Origin: JBAPRR01 sp049281195
Lineage (GTDB): Bacteria > Actinomycetota > Acidimicrobiia > Acidimicrobiales > CAVXTF01
DNA: 21,798 nucleotides
NCBI GenBank assembly: GCA_049281195.1
Contig: JBAPRR010000185.1
Coordinates: forward strand, 1-21,798
Reading direction: 5' to 3'
Both the position numbers and the translations under genes were made by a program. Below, piece by piece: positions 1 through 7,138 of the stretch; the first letter of the stretch is position 1; each line of letters starts with the position of its first letter. Below the pieces are notes generated by a model. The model saw only the letters and a list, made by a program, of their open reading frames with translations. It ran no database searches and was not told the origin of the DNA.

Positions 1-2
1 TA

Positions 3-938
3 TTTGTCCCATGGTCGACGATATTTTCGAAGCGTACTTTCGAATTATTTATTCCACCTATAGGTTTGAGCATGGCGCTTCTTTTCTGGTATAACGATCT
101 TCGTTACGGTCGGATATGGGTTAGTTCTTACGGGAATACCAACTTCACGACACCCCTTGGGACCGGGCTGCATGGACTGCTGCTGAGCTCGGGCGACAGC
201 ATGTTCATCTTCAATCCGATGGCATTAGTAGGTGTGGCCGGACTCATTCTTCTTGCGATCGGCCCGATGAAAGTGCGGGATCGTCCACTGTTCGTGCTTT
301 GCTTCCTCCTGATCGTGCCCAGAGTGTTGTTCTTCTCAAAATTCAGCGTTTGGTGGGGTGGATCAACCTTCGGTCCACGGTTCCTGCTCCCAGTTGCCGC
401 CGTTCTGACATTGTTGATCCCTCCTGTATTGACTGCGACCGAATCCCCGAGAATTGTCGGCATTCCAGTTCGGATCGTCTCGGTCGCTCTTGCCGGTTGC
501 GGAGCGTTGGTTTGCTACGTTTCTGTGAGAATGCCGATGGGCGAATGGTTTGGCGTCACGCAGAGTCCGGGGTGGAGAAAGATCCTGGGAATACATGGGA
601 TTAATAACAGCAGCCAGTTGTTTCACGCTCTGTATTTTCAATTCTCCACTTCCCAACTTCGCCTTACCCTGACGCTCATTGCAAGGCACTATGCCGTGCC
701 AAGCGGATATCTATGGGTCCATGGCTACGGAGTACTCGGATACGTCCTAGTCGGGGCCTCAGGAGTGATTCTGCTGGTTACCGTAATCGGCACTCGGAGG
801 ACCTCCGGCCCGAGCATTTCAAGCATTCCCACTCCGATAGCTTCCGAGGCCCGCGTTCTCGCTCCGAAGGGGCTCCATCGCCGAAATCGGCATGACCGTG
901 GTGTTCGAGAGGCAGTCCACAAGTCACTGACAACCTAG
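3..938 (+). CDS. C-terminal part of a polytopic membrane protein, GT-C/GT39 (mannosyltransferase)-like; 5' end outside window
   Basis: The reading frame is open from the left edge (first full codon at 3) with no stop before the TTG at 66 or ATG at 72, so this is the C-terminal part of a larger protein rather than a gene starting at 66. Visible signatures are LFWYNDLRYG, then a PLGTGLHGLLLSSGDSMFIF stretch, and WWGGSTFGPRFLLP. These match the pattern near the end of large bacterial dolichyl-phosphate-mannose-type (GT39/GT-C) membrane proteins, where a W-GG-GPR-L-P motif sits before the last helices. At least five hydrophobic segments are visible. The last ~45 residues are polar and Ser/Pro/Arg-rich, probably cytoplasmic. 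Codon use is visibly more AT-rich than in the next gene. The stop (TAG 936-938) directly abuts the GTG of the MFS gene. Fold assignment is fairly secure; donor and acceptor sugars cannot be read. Confidence 0.65.
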   Translation, partial: FVPWSTIFSKRTFELFIPPIGLSMALLFWYNDLRYGRIWVSSYGNTNFTTPLGTGLHGLLLSSGDSMFIFNPMALVGVAGLILLAIGPMKVRDRPLFVLCFLLIVPRVLFFSKFSVWWGGSTFGPRFLLPVAAVLTLLIPPVLTATESPRIVGIPVRIVSVALAGCGALVCYVSVRMPMGEWFGVTQSPGWRKILGIHGINNSSQLFHALYFQFSTSQLRLTLTLIARHYAVPSGYLWVHGYGVLGYVLVGASGVILLVTVIGTRRTSGPSISSIPTPIASEARVLAPKGLHRRNRHDRGVREAVHKSLTT

Positions 939-2270
939 GTGGCTCGCCGCCGCAGGACCGACGAGACGCTCGGCGGCAAGCAGAGAAAGACCCTGGGCCC
1001 GGACTTCTGGCTCTACTTCACCGGCCAGTTGATATCCCAGGTCGGCACCTCGTTCACCTTCTTCGCCCTTCCTCTCCTCGTCTTCGAGTTGACCCACTCG
1101 GCGACGAACCTCGCGATCACCACGGCAACCGAATTCGTGCCTTATCTCCTCTTCGGTTTGATCCTCGGAGCGCTCGTCGACCGGATCAACCGCAAGCGGA
1201 TGATGCTTCTCACCGACGTCGGCCGCGCCGTCGTGATCGTCGTGCTGCCGGTCCTCGCACTCATTGGAGTCCTACACGTCTACGACATCTACATAGTGGC
1301 GTTCATCGTGTCGACCCTCGGGATCCTTTTTCAGTGTGGTGAGTTCGCGGCGATCCCGAGTCTGGTCGGACGCGACGACCTCGTGGCCGCCAACGCGAGA
1401 ATCATGGCGACGAACAACGCCGGGCAGATCCTCGGCCCGATCCTGGCCGGCGTGCTGGTTTCGGTGATGTCGCCCGCGAACCTTCTCTTCTTCGACGCGG
1501 GCAGTTTTTTGGTGTCTGCCGGATCGCTAGCTCTGATCCAGCGGAGCTTCAACGCCGACATCCCGAACCCACGAGCTTCTACATCAGGCATTCGTGGGTT
1601 GCTCGGCGACGTGAAAGAAGGCCTCAAGTACGTGTGGTCCAATCCGGTGCTCCGGACCATCTCGATCATGATGGCCCTCATCAACTTGGTCTGCGCACCA
1701 CAGAGCAGCCAACTCGTGCTGTTCGCCAAGGACACCCTTGGAGCTACCAACAGCGAAGTGGCCTACCTTTTCGCTGCAGGCGCGTTCGGCATCGTCGTCG
1801 TGAGCCTGTGCGCCGCAGCGATCCGCAAGCGGCTCTCCTTCGCCGTCACTGCGCTCGGAGCGCTCGTCGTGAGCGGCCTGACCTGCTTCGCCATGGCTCT
1901 TATCGGGTCTTACATACCGGCACTGGTCTTGTGGGCGGCATCATCTGGATTCGGTCTGCTCCTCAACATCAACACCAGCTCGTTGAGACAAGCGATCGTG
2001 CCCAGTCACATGTACGGAAGGGTGATCAGCATTGCGACGGTGCTCGCGTGGTCGGCCATCCCTCTAGGAGCTCTGGCCGGGGCGGCGCTCATAAAGCTCA
2101 CCGGCAGTGTCGCCGACGTCTATGCAGCGAGTGGGGCACTCTCGGCCCTCATTGCCGCCATGTTCTTCTTCAGCCCGATACGTCACGGGGACCGCTTCCT
2201 GCAAGCGGCCGGTGGCGCCGGAGACCCAGGGAAGCAAGAGGTTGATCTCATGTTCGAGGCCGAAAGGTAG
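939..2270 (+). CDS. MFS transporter (drug/siderophore exporter type, MFS_3-like)
   Basis: A 443-residue protein with about 12 hydrophobic segments, typical of the major facilitator superfamily. After a basic N-terminus (MARRRR), TM1 contains the FTGQLISQVGTSFTFFALPL pattern. The loop after TM2 carries the motif-A-like GALVDRINRKRMMLLTDVGR, and later the ARIMATNNAGQILGPILAG segment seen in EntS-like and macrolide/tetracycline exporters appears. It probably exports a small hydrophobic compound by proton antiport at the cytoplasmic membrane. The GTG start follows the upstream stop with no gap (TAGGTG) and has no clear Shine-Dalgarno, so it is probably translated by coupling; a later start is possible. 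It converges on the TetR gene with a 10-nt gap and no visible terminator. Family is secure, substrate unknown. Confidence 0.85.
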   Translation: MARRRRTDETLGGKQRKTLGPDFWLYFTGQLISQVGTSFTFFALPLLVFELTHSATNLAITTATEFVPYLLFGLILGALVDRINRKRMMLLTDVGRAVVIVVLPVLALIGVLHVYDIYIVAFIVSTLGILFQCGEFAAIPSLVGRDDLVAANARIMATNNAGQILGPILAGVLVSVMSPANLLFFDAGSFLVSAGSLALIQRSFNADIPNPRASTSGIRGLLGDVKEGLKYVWSNPVLRTISIMMALINLVCAPQSSQLVLFAKDTLGATNSEVAYLFAAGAFGIVVVSLCAAAIRKRLSFAVTALGALVVSGLTCFAMALIGSYIPALVLWAASSGFGLLLNINTSSLRQAIVPSHMYGRVISIATVLAWSAIPLGALAGAALIKLTGSVADVYAASGALSALIAAMFFFSPIRHGDRFLQAAGGAGDPGKQEVDLMFEAER

Positions 2271-2280
2271 CCGAAGAGCT

Positions 2281-2922
2281 TCAGCCGACTTCATTCATGC
2301 GCTTCTGAGCCCTATCCGCCGAGACCCGGAGCTTGCGAGGATCGTCTCCCCACCCGAGGAAAAGGCTGCGCGCTCCCGATCGCAGGTGCTCGACAGCTTC
2401 TGTGTCCGGAAGAAGATTCGCGAGCCGGAGACTGACGATTCCATGCGTCAGAGCCCAGAGCTCCACTGCCATGCTCGCCGGGTCCGTGGACCGTGCAGCC
2501 GGAAATCTCCCACTCTGTTGGCAGCGTTCGATCGCCTTCACGAGGTACACGAAGGTGTCGAGCCCGGTGGCGAGATCCTCGTCGTCGATGGGACCATCGA
2601 GGAACATCGATCGGTACAAGTTCGGGGACGCTGTAGCGCTCGCGTAGTAGGCAGCACCGAGAAGCGTCAGATCCGCCATTGGATCCTTGGACTCCGCGAT
2701 TGACGCGAGCCGCGAGCGGAACCTCGCGAACCCTTCTCGCCGCACCTGAAGGGCGAGCTCGTCCATGCTCCCGAAGTGCGTATAGATGGCCATCGTCGAC
2801 GTACCGACTTCGTTCGCCAGGTGCCGGAGCGTAAGGGCCGCCGGGCCCTCGGTCGCAACTATCCGCGCTGCTGTGTCGATCAGCGCCAGGCGGACGGAAG
2901 GATCCGCGGTCTTCGGGCTCAC
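2281..2922 (-). CDS. TetR/AcrR family transcriptional regulator
   Basis: A 213-residue TetR-family repressor. The N-terminal helix-turn-helix covers about residues 10-58: LIDTAARIVATEGPAALTLR, then HLANEVGTSTMAIYTHFGSM and DELALQV, the classic layout with the Y-THF recognition-helix end. The rest is a helical ligand-binding domain (LGAAYYASATASPNLYRSMF), similar to the WHG-type C-terminal class. It starts at GTG 2922; only a weak AAGG directly precedes it, so a slightly different start or leaderless translation is possible. It is divergent from the carotenoid oxygenase, and the 65-bp intergenic region contains two matched palindromes, so autoregulation and repression of the oxygenase are the natural inference. 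The inducer is unknown; an apocarotenoid or aromatic ligand would be plausible but is not shown. Confidence 0.85.
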   Translation of the reverse strand: MSPKTADPSVRLALIDTAARIVATEGPAALTLRHLANEVGTSTMAIYTHFGSMDELALQVRREGFARFRSRLASIAESKDPMADLTLLGAAYYASATASPNLYRSMFLDGPIDDEDLATGLDTFVYLVKAIERCQQSGRFPAARSTDPASMAVELWALTHGIVSLRLANLLPDTEAVEHLRSGARSLFLGWGDDPRKLRVSADRAQKRMNEVG

Positions 2923-2924
2923 CC

Positions 2925-2953
2925 TTGACAGTGTGCCATAGCGTTGCTATGAA
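2925..2953 (+). promoter_or_regulatory. Candidate sigma-70 promoter of the carotenoid oxygenase
   Basis: A perfect -35 hexamer TTGACA (2925-2930) lies 17 bp from a -10-like TATGAA (2948-2953). A start near 2960 would leave a leader of about 28 nt that includes GAGG (2978-2981), 6 nt before the ATG at 2988. The -35 lies just upstream of the divergent TetR start. The -10 is imperfect, so the exact start point is inferred. Confidence 0.55.
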
Positions 2954-2973
2954 TAAGACATATCACTGATATG
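2937..2973. promoter_or_regulatory. Tandem double palindrome, probable TetR operator
   Basis: Two perfect 15-bp inverted repeats with the same architecture: CATAGC-GTT-GCTATG (2937-2951) and CATATC-ACT-GATATG (2959-2973). They share a CATAkC-N3-GmTATG consensus and have centres 22 bp apart, about two helical turns, so two dimers would bind the same DNA face. The first fills the -35/-10 spacer and overlaps the -10; the second covers the expected transcription start. This placement fits steric repression by the adjacent TetR protein. The binding itself is inferred. Confidence 0.65.
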
Positions 2974-2987
2974 GAACGAGGATACCG

Positions 2988-4448
2988 ATGCCGACTACGA
3001 ACCCGTACCTCGAAGGAAATTTCGCTCCAGTCACAGCAGAAGTGACCGAAACAGAGTTGGTGGTCGACGGATCCCTGCCAGGGCACCTCGACGGCCGGTA
3101 CCTGCGAATCGGACCCAACCCCATTTCTGCGAATCCGGCCAGGTATCACTGGTTCATGGGAACGGGAATGGTGCATGGACTGCGGATCCGTGACGGAGCG
3201 GCCGAGTGGTACCGGAACCGATTTGTCCGCTCCCCTGGCACTTCACGCCAACTCGGCGAGCCGCAGAAGAAGGGGCCTGTCCACGCGGGATTCGATATGT
3301 CACCCAATACGAACGTCATCGGGCACGCAGGCCGGACTCTCGCTCTCATCGAAGCCGGTTCTCTTCCTTATGAGTTGACACTCGACCTGGACACCGTGGG
3401 TGCGTGCGACTTCGACGGCACGCTTGTGGGCGGATATACCGCGCATCCTCTGCGGGACCCGTCGACCGGGGATTTACATGCGATCTCATACTTCTTCGGG
3501 TGGGGCGACCAGGTTCAGTACTCGGTCATCGGAACCGACGGTCGCGTCGTAAAGACAGTGGACATCGAGGTCACAGGTAGTCCGATGATGCACGCCTTCT
3601 CACTGACAGAGCGTCATGTCGTCATCTACGACCTGCCGGTCACCTTCGACGTAAAAAAGGGCGCCGCAAAGGCGCCCAAACCGTTCGCAAAGCCGACCGA
3701 GCTGGCGATGTCGCGAACGATCGGGCGCAGGCGCATCCCCGACACGGTGGTGTCGGCGATGATGGCCACGAGCCCAAAGCGTGGAGATCAATCGCTGCCA
3801 TATTCATGGAACCCGGACTATCCGGCGCGTGTTGGTGTCATGCCGCGCGAAGGTGGTTCAGATGACGTGAGCTGGTTCGAGGTGGAACCGTGTTACGTGT
3901 ACCACCCGCTCAACGCCTACGACGACGGAGATCAGATCGTGTTGGACGTGACGCGCCATCCGAAAACGTTCGCTACCGAGCACCGGGGACCGAATGACGG
4001 AGTACCGACGCTCGATCGATGGACCGTCGACCTTTCGGCAGGGAAGGTGCTCGAAGAAAGGCTCGACGACCGCGGACAAGAGTTCCCGCGGATTGACGAG
4101 AGGCTCGTCGGGCGTAAGAACCGGTTCGGCTACATGGTCGAGCTCGAAGATACACGCTCCGGCGACGTGTCCGCGTCACACGGCGTCATCAAACACGATC
4201 TCCTCGCCGGAGGCTCACAAATCCGATCCTTCGGCGCAGATCACGAGGTGGACGAGTTCGTATTCGTTCCGAATGCGACCGACTCTGCCGAGGACGACGG
4301 AGTGCTGATGGGATTCGTATACGACCGGAACACGGATCGGAGCGACCTGTTCGTCCTCGATGCCGGCACTCTCGAGACTGTGGCCACGGTGCACCTCCCG
4401 GTGCGGGTGCCTCACGGCTTCCACGGCAACTGGATCCCGGCCATCTGA
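2988..4448 (+). CDS. Carotenoid oxygenase (RPE65 / carotenoid cleavage dioxygenase family)
   Basis: A 486-residue protein matching the non-haem iron carotenoid/stilbene cleavage dioxygenases in length and motif order. The N-terminus has LDGRYLRIGPNP and HWFMGTGMVHGLRI. The four iron-ligand histidines can be placed at about H153 (YTAHPLRDP), H202 (SPMMHAFSLTERH), H306 (PCYVYHPLNAYDDGD) and H479 (VPHGFHGNWIPA at the C-terminus). PYSWNPDYPARVGVMPREGG is also characteristic. The enzyme would cleave a C=C bond of a carotenoid, apocarotenoid or stilbene using O2, in the cytoplasm or at the membrane face. An unusual Lys/Ala/Pro-rich segment (about residues 223-235) lies where relatives have a different loop; its DNA forms an antisense terminator-like hairpin. 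Regulation is probably by the divergent TetR through the double operator. The exact substrate cannot be read. Confidence 0.93.
   Translation: MPTTNPYLEGNFAPVTAEVTETELVVDGSLPGHLDGRYLRIGPNPISANPARYHWFMGTGMVHGLRIRDGAAEWYRNRFVRSPGTSRQLGEPQKKGPVHAGFDMSPNTNVIGHAGRTLALIEAGSLPYELTLDLDTVGACDFDGTLVGGYTAHPLRDPSTGDLHAISYFFGWGDQVQYSVIGTDGRVVKTVDIEVTGSPMMHAFSLTERHVVIYDLPVTFDVKKGAAKAPKPFAKPTELAMSRTIGRRRIPDTVVSAMMATSPKRGDQSLPYSWNPDYPARVGVMPREGGSDDVSWFEVEPCYVYHPLNAYDDGDQIVLDVTRHPKTFATEHRGPNDGVPTLDRWTVDLSAGKVLEERLDDRGQEFPRIDERLVGRKNRFGYMVELEDTRSGDVSASHGVIKHDLLAGGSQIRSFGADHEVDEFVFVPNATDSAEDDGVLMGFVYDRNTDRSDLFVLDAGTLETVATVHLPVRVPHGFHGNWIPAI
3653..3677 (-). terminator. Intrinsic-terminator-like element inside the carotenoid oxygenase gene, oriented antisense
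   Basis: Read on the minus strand, a perfect 7-bp GC-only stem GGGCGCC-TTTGC-GGCGCCC (3677-3659) is followed at once by six T (3658-3653), the textbook layout of a Rho-independent terminator. On the plus strand the same DNA encodes the Lys/Ala/Pro insert of the oxygenase, so coding selection alone could produce it. Function is not shown. Confidence 0.4.
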
Positions 4449-4523
4449 TTTGAGAGAAGATCCCCCCTCACTGGTCCACAACCGGGTTCGTGGCAGTCGC
4501 CGGTCTGAGAGTCTTTCTGGTAG

Positions 4524-5087
4524 ATGTCGGTGATGGCGAGGGAGGACACCGCAGATGGGCAAGCTGATCGAGGTCAATCACGTTTCTCTCGGTGGGAGAT
4601 CGGATCCCCTGACAAGTGGGCGTTTCCCTACCTGAACGAAGACCACATCCGGTTCGCCACCGCAGTCCTCGAGGATGCGGAGGCCCTGCTTTTGGGGCGA
4701 ATGACGTATCAGGGTTTGTCCGAGGCATACATGTCCATGCCACCGGGTCCATTCGTGGATCGGATGAACGAGATCCCGAAGTACGTCGCAACTACCACGC
4801 TCAGGGACCTCGGTTGGAACGCAACGGCGATCAAGGGGGACGTTGCAACCTCTGTCAGAAAGCTCAAGGATCAGTCAAGAGGCAACATCGTCAAGTACGG
4901 AAACGGGATCCTGGACGTCCCGTTGATACAGAAAGGGTTGATCGATGAGATCCATCTCCTTCTGACGCCCGTCGCTGTCGGCAGGGGAATACATCTCTTC
5001 GAGTCGATGGAAGGTTCGCCTCAGCTCCACCTGTTGAGCGTCGACAGGTTTCGTAACGGAGTGGTACTGCTCGTCTACAAACCTTGA
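4524..5087 (+). CDS. DHFR/RibD C-terminal-like reductase, probably with a frameshifted N-terminus
   Basis: From about residue 26 (IGSPDKWAFPYLNEDH) this matches the dihydrofolate reductase-like family (RibD C-terminal fold), with FATAVLEDAEALLLGRMTYQ, the KYGNGILDVPLIQKGLIDEI nucleotide-site region and a closing LHLLSVDRFRNGVVLLVYKP. Such proteins are stand-alone NADPH-dependent reductases of mostly unknown substrate. The first ~25 residues of the open frame do not look like the family. The usual start, MGKLIEVNHVSLGG, is instead encoded in the other frame from ATG 4555, preceded by a strong GGAGG (4541-4545). The frames meet at about 4591-4597, so one base seems to be missing there. The functional gene would be 4555-5087 with a +1 correction. 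It converges on the oxidoreductase at 5115. Confidence 0.75.
   Translation: MSVMAREDTADGQADRGQSRFSRWEIGSPDKWAFPYLNEDHIRFATAVLEDAEALLLGRMTYQGLSEAYMSMPPGPFVDRMNEIPKYVATTTLRDLGWNATAIKGDVATSVRKLKDQSRGNIVKYGNGILDVPLIQKGLIDEIHLLLTPVAVGRGIHLFESMEGSPQLHLLSVDRFRNGVVLLVYKP
4541..4557 (+). promoter_or_regulatory. Ribosome binding site and true start of the DHFR-like gene
   Basis: GGAGG (4541-4545) sits 9 nt before ATG 4555. This start opens the family-typical N-terminus (MGKLIEVNHVSL) but in the frame opposite to the rest of the gene. The longer open frame starting at 4524 has no comparable site, so this signal argues that the original start is 4555 and that a frameshift follows. Confidence 0.6.
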
Positions 5088-5114
5088 ACGGCTGCGAACC
5101 CGGTCCTGAGACCT

Positions 5115-6054
5115 CTACGAGGTTGCAAAACGGCTGGAGAACAGTTCACCGGCTCGTCGGACGGCGTCAACACCTGACGTGGGCATGTTGAATATGAAGT
5201 AGTCGACTCCAGCCTCGTGGAGCTCCTCGATCTGCCGCGTTACTTCTTCTTCGCCACCTACGTTGAAACCGCTTCCCTCGCCGACCGCTGCCCGCAGGAA
5301 TTCGTTCGTCGCATTGGTCTCCTCGTCTGAGTCGGTGAGAACGAGAGTGCTCAAGCGTGTCACCGTCACATCCTTAGGATCCCGGTCCTCGGATGCGCAG
5401 TGCTCGTGGAGAACCGAGACCTTATGCCTGATCGTCTCGAAGTCCCCGGTGATGTTGCACATGTCGGCGTAGCGAGCCACCGCTCGCAAGGTCCTTTTCT
5501 CGCCACCCCCGCCGATGAGGATCGGCGGTCCGCCGGGCTGAACCGGCTGCGGAACGTTCCAGGCGTCTTCGGTCTGGTAGTAGCGGCCCCGGAAGCTCGA
5601 ACATTCCTGGCGGAACATTCCTCGACAGATCTGGACCGCTTCTTCTAGACGATCGAGGCGCTCGCCATCGGACGGATACAGCACTCCCAGCCCGTTGTGC
5701 TCAATCTCATACCAGGCGGCTCCGATCCCGAGGATGGCCCGGCCAGCCGTCACGATGTCGAGCGGTCGTGACCTCTTTCGCCAAAAGGGCCGGGTACCGA
5801 TAGGTCACCCCGGTTACGAGCGCACCGAGCTTGACGCGTTGGGTGACCGCTCCTAGGGCTCCGAGGAGGGTGTAGGCCTCGAGCATCGGCTGGGTGGGAC
5901 CTCCGAGCGCGGGAAGCTGAAAGAAGTGATCCATGACCCAGACTGAGTCGAACCCCGACTCCTCTGCCGTCCGTGCCAGACCGGCCACCGCGCTGAACAG
6001 CTCGGAGCTGGTCGTGCCGAGGGTGAAGTTTGGGATCTGGAGACCGAACTGCAT
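5115..6054 (-). pseudogene. LLM-class (luciferase-like, F420-type) oxidoreductase, frameshifted into two frames
   Basis: The N-terminal part (6054 down to about 5764) reads MQFGLQIPNFTLG, ESGFDSVWVMDHFFQLP and YTLLGALGAVTQRVKLGALV, then AKEVTT, the start of a luciferase-like TIM barrel of the F420-dependent type. The C-terminal part (about 5762 to 5115) continues in another frame with LDIVTAGRAILGIGAAWYEI, VQPGGPPILIGGGGEKRTLR and AGVDYFIFNMP. Dropping one base, the C at 5763 (G on the coding strand), joins the halves into the family sequence AKEVTTLDIVTAGRAILGIG. The restored protein would be about 312 residues, the normal length. As read, neither fragment has the full barrel. Relatives oxidise or reduce small organic substrates with F420 or FMN; the substrate is unknown. 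This could be a one-base sequencing error rather than a real mutation. Confidence 0.85.
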
Positions 6055-6234
6055 GGCGGCATTTTGACGGACGGCCGCCTTGCTGTCGATCGGACCAGCG
6101 GAATGGCGTTGCCCGCCTTTCGGTTAGTTCCCTTGTGGATCGGGACAGTCCTCCGAAGTCGTCATTAAGGTCTGGTCGGTGAGCTCCTCACAGGCACAAT
6201 CTGAAGCCGTCTGCGCGCGGAGCGTCCTCGACCG

Positions 6235-7131
6235 ATGAACGACCTCGTTGCAATTACGTCAGCACTCGCAGCTGCCATCTCCTTCGCCTTTGCTGCCCTG
6301 TTGCAGCAGGAGTCCGCCCAGTTGGTCGACCCCGAGAAGGCGATGTCGTTCAAATTGCTTTTCGATCTGCTCCGCCGTGCCCGGTGGATCGCAGGATTCG
6401 CATTGATGCTCACCGGATTCGGGCTCCAGGCGTTTGCACTGGCGAATGGGCCTGTCGCTCTGGTCCAACCGATCGTGACCATGGAGTTGGCTCTGGCCAT
6501 ACCGCTCGCCATAGCCCGCCGGCGCAAAAGAGCGGGCCGCAGGGAATGGCTGGGCATCGTGACCGTCTGCGTCGGCGTATCGCTTTTCCTCCTTGTCTCG
6601 TATCCGGCGGAGGGCACCCCAGATCCGAGCATGACTGAATGGCTGGCTGCCCTCATCCCCATCGGTGTGGTCGCCGCAGTCGTCGCAGCTTTCGGCGCCG
6701 CCAGCCGAGGGCCGAGGCGCGCCATGGCACTCGGGGCATCGTCGGGAATTGCCTTCGGTGTGTTGTCAGCCTTGACGAAGGCGACTACCTACCTGGCGAC
6801 CAAGGGCGTCGGTCATGTCTTCACCAGCTGGCAGCCGTATGCCGCAATCGGCGTAGGAATCGCCTCGTTGATCATCTCGCAGAGCGCTTATCAGGCCGGT
6901 CCTCTCGCGTACTCGATGCCGTTCGTCGGAGTGCTCGAGCCCTTGGTTGCGGTACTGATCGGCGAGACGATCCTCAACGAGCAGATTCAGCTGTCCGCAC
7001 CCCTGCTTGCGGCCGAAGTGGTGACCGCAGGGATTGCGGTCGTCGGGATCGTCCTACTCACCACGTCTGCGACCGTGTTGAGCGTCTTCGAACAGAAGCA
7101 GACGCCTACCCACCGGCCGAGCACGGTCTGA
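6235..7131 (+). CDS. DMT-superfamily transporter (EamA-like)
   Basis: A 298-residue membrane protein with about nine to ten hydrophobic segments and no long soluble part. It has the drug/metabolite-transporter layout: short helices, the FGLQAFALANGPVALVQPIV pattern after TM2-3, a basic loop RRRKRAGRREW, and a second half repeating the first (LIISQSAYQAGPLAYSMPFV, then GVLEPLVAVLIGETILNEQI). That final motif is diagnostic of EamA-type exporters. The cargo cannot be read. The ATG at 6235 has only a distant GGAG upstream. The gene is divergent from the LLM oxidoreductase (180-bp gap with no clear operator) and converges on the peptidase homologue, with only 7 nt between their ends. Confidence 0.82.
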   Translation: MNDLVAITSALAAAISFAFAALLQQESAQLVDPEKAMSFKLLFDLLRRARWIAGFALMLTGFGLQAFALANGPVALVQPIVTMELALAIPLAIARRRKRAGRREWLGIVTVCVGVSLFLLVSYPAEGTPDPSMTEWLAALIPIGVVAAVVAAFGAASRGPRRAMALGASSGIAFGVLSALTKATTYLATKGVGHVFTSWQPYAAIGVGIASLIISQSAYQAGPLAYSMPFVGVLEPLVAVLIGETILNEQIQLSAPLLAAEVVTAGIAVVGIVLLTTSATVLSVFEQKQTPTHRPSTV

Positions 7132-7138
7132 CCTGGAT

